A stretch of DNA of 64,000 nucleotides from Tetraselmis striata (lineage: Eukaryota > Chlorophyta > Chlorodendrophyceae > Chlorodendrales > Chlorodendraceae), in assembly GCA_006384855.1 (NCBI GenBank), contig VCJN01002110.1, forward strand, positions 1 through 64,000, read 5' to 3'. The notes below the pieces were generated by a model that saw nothing but the letters and a program-made list of their open reading frames with translations, searched no databases and was not told the DNA's origin. This document shows positions 43,530 to 53,841 of this stretch, piece by piece. A program made the position numbers and the translations under genes. Position 1 is the stretch's first letter, and every line of letters begins with the position of its first letter.

Positions 43530-45431
43530 CTACGCCTCACTCGGTAGCAACCGCTGCCCCGCCCATCCCACTCGCCTTGCCGCCGCGCCTTGGCGCCGCG
43601 CTGCCCCGGCCGCCGCGCCTTGGCGCCGCGCTGCCCCGGCCGCCGCGCCTTGGCGCCGCGCTGCCCCGGCCGCCGCGCCTTGGCGCCGCGCTGCCCCGGC
43701 CGCCGCGCCTTGGCGCCGCGCTGCCCCGGCCGCCGCGCCTTGGCGCCGCGCTGCCCCGGCCGCCGCGCCTTGGCGCCGCGCTGCCCCGGCCGCCGCGCCT
43801 TGGCGCCGCGCTGGATATCGAGTCCTCCCCTCCCTGGTGAGCGCGTCCACCTGCGCCTTGCGCTCGGGGCCGTCCTCCTCCGTCACCACATTCTGCAACC
43901 CCCACCGCGTGACGAACCACGCAGCTCCTTGCAGGCGCTTGTACATGTGCCCAAGCACCGCCAGTCGCGACACCGAACGCACCACCGCTGGGGACGCGAG
44001 CTCCTCGTTCATGATCGCCTTCACCCGGGCCTCCTCGAACAGCGGACCGGCGGTAAGAATGGAAAACGTTTCCATGTGGTGCAAGCAGTCCTCCATGACC
44101 CAGCCGGACTGCACCGTCACCTTGCCTGACCCTGCAGTCATGGAGGGGAATGCCGTCACGCCCACGCCCACGCCCGGGGGGGGGGGGGGGGGGGGGGGGT
44201 TACCTTTCGACTTCTTGGACACCGCAAACGAAGGGCGCAACCCGCGTCCAAAGTTGATGGGTATCGGGACTAAAGCCTGGCGCCGGTCTTCCTGCTTCAT
44301 AGCTCGGAATCCAATGTGGCCCTGCACGGTGACAAATTTCCTCCAGAAGTCCCTTTCCAAGCCAAAAAAAAAACAGGTGGAACGGCGCGAGGGGGAAGAG
44401 GTTGACCATGCTGACATAGCCCAGGACCACATGCACATGGCACACGCCATGGCAGCCAGTGTTCTGCTTGGCCTCCGCCAGCCGGGTTGTGTTGAACGCA
44501 CGCCGGGCAAGGTGCGTGATTCACTGGACAAGTCATCGCCTTCATGGACGGTTACCAAGCGAGCCTCCCCGTCCGCATCCACAGGGGGGTGCTCCTGGGC
44601 AGCCGCCATAGCCTCCACAATCTGCCACGCCGACCGGGCGGGTGCGTGTGATTTTATACAACCGCAGTTGAGTGGTGCCACCAGCACGCAGGCCGGGCCC
44701 ACTCACCTCTGAACGCAGAAGGTCCAAAATGTCACCGTCCTCGAAAACAGCGCGCCACTGGGTCGCCCCGCCGTAGTCCTCCAACACCCACTCGGTAACG
44801 ACGCCGGTTATCACGCCGTAGTGCCATACTCCCCGGAACTTCTTGGCGATGACTTTCATGTAGAAGTCACCGGGATCGCCTTTCCGTATCACGCCCTCAT
44901 CGGCAGCTTCCACGTCCGCCGGCGGCCACGCAGGCGCGTCGATGTCCATACCGTCTTCGCCAACGGGGTCCTCCCCCACACCCATCACATCGTCCTCCGA
45001 GACCGGCGCCGGCGGGCCGTTTCTGACGGCTGCAGCTACTCCTGCTGCCGCCCCTGCCGCTGCTGCTGCCGCCCTGCTGCTGCTGCTTGTAATAAGGCGG
45101 CCTTGCGGTGCAACTTAGCCGCACGCTTCAACGAGTGGCTACAGTTCGGGTATTTCCGGAAGTGCCGCTCTCGCGCCGTCCTTTCACTACTGCCCGTCAC
45201 GATGCCGTGGCAGTGCTTGCATGTGTACACGCCATTCTTCGACACACTCGATATCCATCCCTCTCCCGGCATGCCTGCTGCCGCGCGCGCGCGCGGGGGG
45301 GGGGGGGGGGGGGTTGAGAGTTGGGGTGGATGTAGCCCACCACCGGCAGGGAGCACAAATGCGAGTGCGCGGCTGTCCGCGCTTGGTTCAGCGGTGAGCG
45401 GCGGTGACCGCCAGGCGACCCCGTACTTCAT
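43530..45431 (-). CDS. zinc finger + Tudor-like protein with minisatellite-coded tail, at least 5 exons
   Basis: An ATG at 45431 opens the first frame. A later segment gives a Cys/His finger (YTCKHCHGIVTGSSERTARE then RHFRKYPNCSH), recalling BED/hAT-type fingers. Next comes an acidic stretch and a Tudor-like fold signature (AKKFRGVWHYGVITGVVTEW, then YGGATQWRAVFEDGDILDLL) ending at a donor at 44707. Exons 44621-44556, 44352-44204 and 44131-43530 follow, the last two joined in phase. The final exon has VQSGWVMEDCLHHMETFSIL and ends in a decapeptide repeat (RRQGAAAGAA) coded by the 30-bp minisatellite. One link (44353-44555) and the joint near 45036 are unresolved. It lies wholly inside the CACTA-like element, so it is transposon cargo or part of its machinery. 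Chromatin reading is an inference from the Tudor-like part. Confidence 0.55.
43580..43812. repeat. 30-bp minisatellite, about 7.8 perfect copies
   Basis: The unit CCGCCGCGCCTTGGCGCCGC plus GCTGCCCCGG is repeated with no visible mismatch. Since 30 is a multiple of three, it stays open in several frames. The minus-strand gene above uses it as a 10-residue protein repeat. Confidence 0.97.
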
Positions 45432-45861
45432 GCGCGTGCTGGGGCGTTACACAATCATCAGCAGTTAGGGCGGCTGCATTAAAACGCGCACCTACGAACA
45501 CCACCTACCGCCTACCACCTACCGTACCACCTACATCCGCCCACACCTCCGCCCGTCGTGCCGCACATCGCCGCACACCGCGGGGTCAGCGATGTGCAGC
45601 GATGTGCAGCGAGTACGTGCAGCCGCCTGTACTTAGCCCGGGTACTCCGCGTCGGCGCGCGACAGGCGAGCCCGCGTGGGCATATCAATTTGATGAAATT
45701 ATCGAAACGAGAAATTCATATAGTACTTTACAGGTTGCGCGCGATAGTCGTCGCTACTCGGTATGAAATCCACGTCCCTCGTCCGTCCCGTATCGTCCCC
45801 GTATGTCGTCGTTCGTCACCAGTAGGGCACACTTGCGTCACATCTGAATCTCACAGTGACG

Positions 45862-46490
45862 ACGGTGCCCGCGAGCTGCACACCACCTACAAGAAGCTCA
45901 GGGCTGTCCGGTATATGCCGTGCTCACATTCCTCTCGGAGCTGCGAGGTCGACAGGTGCTGCTCCACGAGGACAACATGGATGTGGTCCACGTCCTCGCC
46001 AACCTCACCTCCCGCTCGAGCCCCTCTGCTGAGACGGATGACCCCCTCTGCTCATGACGGAGATGCGAAAACTGTGGTTCATCCTTGACTCCAACGACAT
46101 ACCCATCCGTGCACGCTACATACGTCAAGACCACGGCAAACATCTGGGCTGGCCGCCTGAGCCGCGAAATCGACTGCGACAACTAGGTGTTCAGCCTACG
46201 CCACTTCAACCACCTCGACAACATCTGGGGGCGTCACACCATCGACCGCTTCGCTACCATGGAGAACGCGAGGCTCCCGCGCTACAATTCCCGCTGGCGT
46301 GACCCTTGCAGCGATGCCATCACCGACAGCCTGCGCCTCTCCGATTGCGCATGGCGTCGTGAGCACAGCTGGTGCAACCCCCCTGGGGCCTCATTGACAA
46401 CCTCGTCATCAAGCACACCTATGGCGCGGCGGCCACCGTCATCGTGCCATACTGGCCCGACCGCGGCCGGCGCGTCGGCAATTGCAGCTT
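45862..46490 (+). mobile_element. DIRS-like retroelement fossil, RNase H side (right of insertion)
   Basis: It continues the fossil of 37440-38732 after the CACTA-like insertion. An RNase H-like part (LSELRGRQVLLHEDN) is followed by a block typical of DIRS elements (TIDRFATMENARLPRYNSRW) and IVPYWPDR. It is broken by a few changes. The far end is unclear; a GT microsatellite lies at 46495-46517. Confidence 0.75.
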
Positions 46491-46899
46491 CACACTGTGT
46501 GTGTGTGTGTGTGTGTCCGTGGGTGGGTATAAGGTGCTCATGGACCGATGTTGGTCCCACGTGTTGCATACTTGCCGCATCACGACATCGCACACCCGTC
46601 TTCAAACGCCCGCAGCAAGCAACCCCGGATACCCCGCCTGGATTCCTCGGCACACTTCCAGAGGTCCATTCCCTACTCGCGAATCATCACACTTCTTGCA
46701 AGTCATCAAAAAAAGTACGGCCTTCTATCAGAACTCGGGTGGTCTACATACTCAAAAGTCATCGTCCGGATCGCCCCATTGCAGATCTGGCGCCCCCAAT
46801 AGCAGAATACTGCAGAGGCGCCGAGAGAGATCATTGGCAGCCTCCTCTTTGGCGAGGGCACACTGGAGGAAGGCCGTTAGCTTGAGCTGTAATTACACC

Positions 46900-47719
46900 T
46901 AGTGTTCCCTACCATGGTCAGAGATAGCATGTCCTAAGAACAACTCAGTATGGGCTAGTGGATGCAGCAGAGTGACTAGCAGTTGTAATCAATTTCAATT
47001 TTAATTTCTTCGGTGACTATCTGCGCGATCGTGACCGGACCCAAAACCCCATCTCGTCCGATTCGGCATCGTCTGCGTCGGCGGAGTGGGCGAACACGTC
47101 GTGTTGTACGCTGCGGCGGGGCGTGGTTGCTAGAGCAGAGCGGGAGTGGGCAGAGAGCGAGGCTCGCTGAGTCGTGTGGATCGAGGCACCATGGAGGATG
47201 CCCGCAGAGCCCCGCCCGCGCGCCCGCTCAAGTTCGGCTGACAAGCGCGCGCCCGTATCGTTTGACGATCGTAACTTGGCACTAATATATACCTGCGCAA
47301 CTTCCTCCAGCGAAACGGCCTGAATGGTCGGAGATCTCCTACATTCCTCCGATGGGCGCGCGCCTCGCGCCCCTTTGCTCCGGGTGGATTTCATTTGGCG
47401 AGTACCCGGGGAAACGGTAACGGTATATATATAATTCGCGCCACGACGCACACTATATGTATGGTACTGCAGTCGAGTCGTATGCGGCGGTGCCGGGTAT
47501 AGTCGTTGTCATGACATTAAAAGCGAGCAGTAATCGCAATCAAGCTCGATTAAGCGGGAATTAAGCGCCGGGCGAATAATGATCATACAAAATACGGTTC
47601 TCGTACAGTAAAAAGGTGTACGAATACAGTAGAGGTACCGTATAAAGCGGGGTTAATCGATCGGACATCGTTTCGACGAGTGACCCAATTGTCCACATTA
47701 TTGCACGCGGTTTGCAATG

Positions 47720-47799
<80 letters not shown>

Positions 47800-48600
47800 A
47801 CGTGCACTCCATCCGGAGCCTGCTAGACTGGCTTGCTACGGCACATGGCCAAGCAAACAATCCGAAGTTTATCTAAAGCTAACCAAAACTGACCAAAGCC
47901 GAAACCTCGACTGTCTTGCTCCGGCATTGCGCCAAGTAAAAGATCCTTAGCTGGCCAAATGCCAATCCATATTGCCACTCTGTCCACTTTTGTTGAGAGA
48001 CATATGCAACGGCATGCACATGAGCTACGAAGGCACGGCACCAAGAACGGGAGTGTAGCGTACGCGGCATATGCTCGCCGTGCGCTCCCGCCGCCTTCTT
48101 TCACTTAAAATACCCTCGGTTCACCGAAATTTGCCGTGTTCATATAGTGCTTAGACCATGGGCAAATGCTGCCTTGTGCCAAATGCCTCAATGTTCTGTG
48201 AAAATGGCCTTCTTTGAACATTTTAGCTGCGTGAATTCTTGTCTCAAAAATAAAAAAATCCTTATGCGGCGGAAAATTTGGGTATTTCTTTGACTCGAAA
48301 AACCCTTTCCCAAATTCATCTCATCGAACGAACGTGCGACCGAGTCTCGCTGCAGTGGACGGAATGGAGAATTGGACATTATGCAATATTTGCAGGGGCA
48401 TGTAAGTTGGAGCGAAGAGTAACGAATGCAGCGTCGGATGACATTAGTGTATTTGCGAATCTTTATATTGCACTTATTATTGTGGGTAGGAGCGATTGAT
48501 GCCGCAGTAGCAAGTTCGCGGTACATGGTACCCGTAAGCACTGCCCGCGCGAACTGAATAAATTGCACTTCGCATATCATGTGGAGCAACAGGTGACTCC
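46900..48600. other. gene-poor stretch
   Basis: There is no convincing gene. It holds a (GT)n microsatellite at 47718-47795 and a 38-base imperfect duplication (47830-47867 and 47912-47949; shared CTTGCT.CGGCA..G.CCAAG). It lies between the two DIRS-like fossils and could contain their degraded ends. Confidence 0.5.
47718..47795. repeat. GT microsatellite
   Basis: About 78 bp of nearly perfect (GT)n. Confidence 0.97.
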
Positions 48601-48738
48601 GTTACACTTTCGTAATTAATACAAGCAAAGAATATTCGTGGGCAGTACCATCTGTGACAGTGATGTCGGGAGCGATGAGACCATATGCTGTTCTATATAT
48701 TTCAAAGTTGAGATTGACGGAGAAGAGGTAGCGCCAAG

Positions 48739-51252
48739 TCATGAAGGAGGCACTGGGAAGGCCACCGCTGCGGAGTCCTGTTGGACTTGGAAATGGCGTA
48801 AGGGGGCGATGTGTCCAAAGAAGAACCATGCGCCAGGTGAAGGAAGAACGTTGGGGTCGATGTAGTCCAGAACGACGTCAGAGTTAGTGGCCCAACCGCC
48901 TTGGTAGCGAATGTGGGACAATGGTACCCCGATGGCGTTCGCTGCAGAGGCTGCGCCCTTGCGAAGACTGTGCGAGGTCGAGGAGGTGCCAGCGGGGGGG
49001 GCAGCGTTGACTAGACGGACGGCTGTGGTCAGCCAGTCTGACATTGTAGCCGCAGTCCAGGATTTTGACTGCTCGTTTGATCTGACAGCCCAGAAGTTTG
49101 ACACAGCCAAGCCAACAGTAACAAGGGGAACTGACTGGACGTGGTCGAGGAAGTGGTGCAGGAGACGCGCCACTCGGGGGTGCTCTGACACTGGGAGGAG
49201 AAGTACGCGTAGGTCGTCGGGTCCCCGTCGACCAGCGCGACCCTTCTCTCGGGACACTTGCATGGTGATGTTGTAGGCGTCGACGTGCACGTCTCGCACT
49301 CGACAGGACACGCCAGTGAGGCCCCTGGCAAAGAACATGAAGTTGACAACCGAGGCCAGGAAGGCTCGGAAGTCGTGGTGGTACTCTGGGTAGGGAGCAG
49401 ACACAATCAGCTCGGCTTTTGTGACGAAACGGTAAGCTACATCCGCATGCAGAGGGACACGTAAGGGGGCAGCGTCCAGTCGACGCTGGCGAAGTATCAG
49501 CCCACGCCTTGCTGAAGTCAGGTGTAGGTTGTCCTTAGCGATTGGGTCGAGGTTGTGCAGCTCGAAGAAGGTGTTGATTACAGACAAATAAGGCTGCAGC
49601 GACTTAGCTGCAATGTGTCCTCGCTCGCCGATCCAAGCAACATACCGAACGACAGTCGCAGTAGTCGCCTCCAGCGGGCTGATGTTCTCGGAGTCGTGGC
49701 AGAACTCTGCGAATTGAGACAGCCGGCCGGCGTAGCTCTTGAGTGTCTGAGCGCTGAGGGAGCTGGAGAGTAAGTCGAGCGTCCGTTGGCCCAGCTCGTC
49801 TGAGCCGAACGCGTCCTGCAGCCGGGATCGCAATGAAGCAGCCCATGGAGCGACAGCTTCGGGCTCGTCAATCACGTAAGTGCGCCGTTTTACCGACAAA
49901 GGTCCACCGGTGCGACTACTGTTCGCAAAGTACTCGGCAGCAGCGGTTAGGTTCCCGGCGGTTGGCCGGTAGCTGCTGGACGGGTTTGCAGTAGCAACGG
50001 TACGGGTTTGCGGGGCTAGGTTCAGGTAAGAGGGCCGCCCCGCGCGCCCTTCGCGCTCGTAGCGCCCGTCACGCGCGTAACGTACCCGCGCGAAACTTGG
50101 TCGTTGCGAACCAGTTATAACACGTAGTGTAACAACCGACGGACGCAGAGATGGTGAAAAGAAAGCGGTTGGTTGAGCCGCCATGTGCAGGTGTGTGGAT
50201 GGTTGAGCCACACGCGGCTGTAGCTGTAAGAAGCGCCGCACCGAGGAAGGTCTAAAGGAAGTTTGTAAGGTGGGGGGGTCAGGTCCTGACACATGGCGCT
50301 CATCCCGCCGTTGAGCTGCAAGGGTGCGTCTTGCGGCGGTCACCGAAAGGTGGCCTCGCAAAGCTCCAGCAGCTCCGACGGAAGGCGCCCCACACCGTCA
50401 CTCCTGCTCACCTTCGCGGCCACGCCCGCGTCCCCCGCCTCGTCCTCGCCCACGTCCACGACCTGCAGCTGCAGCCGCCACTCGAGCAGTAGCGGTCGCC
50501 TTTGCGCTGCTGGCAACGGTCGCCTCGAAGACACGGCGCTCGTAGTCCCTCATGAGGTCCCCAAAAATCGCAGAACCCAGATGCTCCGAAGCAGGCTGAA
50601 AATGCTAGGCTCGCAGCACGTCAAGAACACCTTGGTCACCGTGCACACGCTTGATCTCATTTAGCCTCCGCAGGAAGGCCAAACGAAACCGAAACGCCTT
50701 GTCGATGGCCTCGGCGTGGTTCCGAGCTCTCGCGAGGTAGGTTGTGAAGTCCTAGTTGGTGGCAGGGACGTAGGGCAGCAGCTCGTCGAGAGCCACGAAA
50801 AGCGCGGCCATGTGGGCCCCGAAACACGACATCCACAAATACTCCTCCTGGGCCGGCAGACGCCGGTCATCCTGCTTGAGGTACTCGTTCGTTAGGTCGG
50901 TGCTCAGGGGAAAGAGTCCAGGCACTCGGCTGACCGGTCGAACGGCCTCGTAACCAGACTCTGCTCTCTGCAGTAGTTCTGGCACCGCGAGGTAATCATC
51001 CTCGGCACTCGCGGATTTTGCTCCGACACGGCCGCTCTGGGCTAGCTCTAGCAAGTTGGGGCGCTCTGCGGCTCCCCCGCTGCCTGTCGGCTGTCCCGCG
51101 ACGCGCTGCCCGAAGCCGGAGCCATGTGCCCCTTCTCCATCAGCAACGCGCTCACGAGCCGTCAATTGAGCTACAGCTGTAGCCAGCGCTCGCACATTTG
51201 CTTGCAACGACTCCAGCGTCGGCTCCGCGACGGGTTCTTCTCCATCTGGCAT
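48739..51252 (-). mobile_element. DIRS-like retroelement fossil: gag-like and tyrosine recombinase parts
   Basis: The 5' part (51252 to about 50400) is gag-like, with an N-terminal helical region, a YLARARNHAEAIDKAFRFRL block and a Gly/Arg-rich tail. The 3' part (about 50360-48739) is a tyrosine recombinase of the DIRS/Ngaro/Kangaroo type with the conserved HSLRKGAASAANAIG block and the final Tyr region (YQGGWATNSDVVLDYID). The recombinase part reads open over most of its length; the gag-like part is broken by about two changes. It faces the reverse transcriptase fossil at 37.4-46.5 kb, so it may be another copy or, as in PAT/Kangaroo elements with an inverted recombinase, part of the same family. 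Relatively young by appearance. Termini were not found. Confidence 0.8.
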
Positions 51253-51893
51253 GGTAACGCACGGACGTACGGACGAGAATATCGCACTCGGGTGGTGAGC
51301 CGGGTGTGGTCTTGAACAACCTGGGGTGACCTTGCTCGCAACTGGTTACGAGACAGTTTTTACATCGCTGCGTGGAACGCAGCGAAAACTGGAAGATGGC
51401 AGGCTCAGTTGTTCTGGCTGCTTTTATGTCTACTCGTGCTGCACCCAAAAAGGGCGCAACAACAGATGCCTAGTTCCCGTACCACTGAACCACTTGTGAA
51501 AGCCCTTATGTAATACTGAATACAATACTGAGCAGCACTTGTAGCTATCAAAAGCGGTTAGGTCAAGGGAGGAAACCCCATAAACTAGTTTAGATCATAT
51601 TTCCGTGCAATCTTCGTTGATATTGGGACCTATTTAAAATTCACAGATGACCGGATCGGCCCGCACCCCGAATTCCCGTCGAATTCCCCCGCAACCCGGT
51701 TGCCGTCGATTCCTAGCTGACCGGCAAACAAGCGCTGCCAGCAGCTCTTGTTCAGCGACCCCATGATTTTTGTTTGGATCATGGGGCATCTCTTGAGAGA
51801 GACCACAGATTCAGACACCAGACCCGGGACGGGCCAGAGCGCCGACAGAACACGAAGAACGAACGAGCCTTGCGCTCTCAAAGCCTGCGCAAA

Positions 51894-53306
51894 ATGGAGA
51901 GCGCCGAGTCTGAGGCGTTCAGTGGATGCCTTGTATGTGGACAGCGAAGCAGCGCGGCGGGGGACACTGCCGTGGGCACTTCTCTACATCACGACGGCGT
52001 TTCGAATCTTAAAGGCGACATATCAAATTCCGCGCCGCCAGCCGTCGATGCTCCTGCTCCGGGGGGAGTCTCTATGCGTGCCAAGCGGCAGCCGCAGTTG
52101 CCACTAGCGCCCCGTTTGATTTGCACAGACTGCCGGGCGGAGCTCAAGGACCTTCGTAGCACCCGGGCCAAGGTTCATCGACTCGAGGCTCAGGTGTCCG
52201 AGCTGCAGGAGGTCGTGGCGAGGCTGGTAGCCGGTCAGTCTCTGCCGATCGAGGGCTCTGTGCGGCGTCTCGCGGTTGGCTTTGACGATGGCCGCGTCGG
52301 CGTCGTGACGCTGCCACCGTGCCCCGATCCGCCGGCTCCCGGAAGCAAGCCGACAGAGGCCAAATTTAAGGCGATATTGGCTCCGCCCGAAAGAGCCTGC
52401 GAGCCTGTATCCAGTGTGGCTGTGATCCCGGGCGGGCGGGTTGTCGTAGGGCATGACGATGGGCGCATTCGGCTGTGGCTCCTTGCTCCGGCGGAGGAGG
52501 GCTCGCCGACGCTGCTGGCGGACGCGTGCCACACGGCGGCAGGTGAGTGCGCGTGACACCTGACCTGTGAACTTACACACCCGCACACTACCAGGCGCCG
52601 CCTGCTAAACGATGTCGCAAACCCGCACGCAGATCGCTCGCCGCTGGAAGGCTGCGCCGTTATGGCTCTTGCCCACCTTGGCGGCGGCCGGGTCGCTTCC
52701 GGCGCCGAGGACCACGTCGTCTGTCTGTGGTCGCCAGACTTGGAGCGCTGCGAGGCGTCGCTGGACGGCCACTCCGGCCCCGTCCACTGCTGCACCTCGC
52801 TCGACGGCGACCGGCTTGCGACTGGCAGCGGGGATCATACCGTGCAAGTGTGGTCGCTGTCGCCCGGCGGCGCGTCGCGCGAGCTCTCGCTCTTTGGCCA
52901 CGCGGGAGCAGTGACAACATGCATCCCACTACCCGGCGGCCGCATCCTCACGGGATCGCGGGACGAGACGCTTCGGTTGTGGAACGTCACCAGCGGGGCT
53001 TGCCTTTCTGTGTTGTCCGGCCACATGCACGCGGTTACCTCGGCGGCGTTGCTAGCTGAAACTGGGCTGGCGGCCAGCGCCTCGTGCGACGGCTCGGTCC
53101 GACTATGGCGCCTCGCCGACGGCGAGTGCGATGGCGCGCTGGAGGGGCACATCGACGTTGCCAGCGGCGTAGTGGACCTCGGGGGCGGTAGGCTGGCATC
53201 TGTGTCAGACGACGGCACTATAAGAATATGGGCACTGGGCAGCCGAGAGTGCCTGCTCACGCTGCAGTGCAACGCCACACCATGTGCCCTCAGTGCACTG
53301 GTCTGA
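51894..53306 (+). CDS. WD40-repeat protein with Cys-pair and coiled-coil N-terminus, 2 exons
   Basis: Exons 51894-52542 and 52633-53306 are joined in phase by a 90-bp GT-AG intron, giving 440 aa. The start is the first ATG in frame. Cys pairs at residues 12/15 (CLVCG) and 77/80 (CTDC) could form one zinc site. A short coiled coil follows (KVHRLEAQVSELQEVVARLV). From about residue 130 to the end there are six to seven WD40 repeats, e.g. GHDDGRIRLWLL, GAEDHVVCLWSPD, GSGDHTVQVWSLS, GSRDETLRLWNVTSGAC, ASCDGSVRLWRLADG and VSDDGTIRIWALGSREC. It is probably a beta-propeller scaffold in the cytosol or nucleus, perhaps a ubiquitin-ligase adaptor. Unlike its neighbours its intron is short and has no homopolymer tract. 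Confidence 0.88.
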
Positions 53307-53841
53307 GAAGGGCGCCCCCAATAGATCGGCCGTGGCTCGCTTTCTCAACCCAAATATCTGGCTGTGATCACCGATTCCATGGTGTTTGGTAGCAGCAGCA
53401 TCTGGTAGAGTGGCTAGGGCCCGCTTCCCACAAGGCAGGGTCGCATGGCAGCACACACGCCAGTCAGAAGCATTCAAGCAGCGCGTGTGTCGTGCGCACC
53501 AGAAGCACGGCGCAATGAGAGGAGCCTCAGGGCTGTTTTATACATCACATGCCAGGCAGTTGCCAGTTTGTGGGGCTGTCTCCCGTCCAAAAATGGACCA
53601 CATGACTGAGAATGATAGCTGCTGGGCGGTGTGGACGACTGTGATTAGTCAAGGAAATTGACTAATGGGTGAAAGAGGGGCGGGGGCGAGGGGGGGGGGG
53701 GGGGGGGGAGCTGAGGGCATTGTAAAAGTAAGGAACTTGGAAATGCCATGGATAGGGGACGTCGCGTCCCGCGGGGCCAACTCAATGGTTTCTCTGGGGA
53801 GGTCCAGAAACAAGGAGGAGGTACATCATCGCGAGCCAATT
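53307..53841. other. intergenic region between convergent genes
   Basis: 3' flanks of the WD40 gene (+) and the FHA-RING gene (-). A G tract lies at 53692-53708. No gene seen. Confidence 0.55.

Larger units (their letters stand above)
38733..45858. mobile_element. CACTA-like DNA transposon inserted in the DIRS-like fossil
   Basis: The termini are CACTGTGAGATTCAG... and the exact inverse ...CTGAATCTCACAGTG. The TIR is 22 bp and perfect (38733-38754 and 45837-45858). The flanks carry a 3-bp direct duplication ACG (38730-38732 and 45859-45861). CACTR termini plus a 3-bp duplication are the hallmark of the CACTA (EnSpm) group. The element is 7126 bp. Inside are a minus-strand gene-like unit (39715-40139), a nested TIR element with 374-bp tandem repeats (40739-41856), a plus-strand Cys-rich ORF (to 43399) and a multi-exon minus-strand gene (43530-45431). 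I did not recognise a DDE transposase, so it may be non-autonomous with cargo. Perfect TIRs argue for a recent insertion. Confidence 0.85.

Noticed and set aside
43387-44712. 441-codon plus-strand frame across the minisatellite
   Set aside because: The opposite strand has splice-supported exons with normal protein character. This frame stays open because of the 30-bp repeat and high GC.
38733-45858. Polinton or other virus-like element
   Set aside because: The size and TIRs prompted the idea, but there is no capsid, packaging ATPase, protein-primed polymerase or integrase signature. The CACTG ends and 3-bp duplication fit a CACTA-type transposon.
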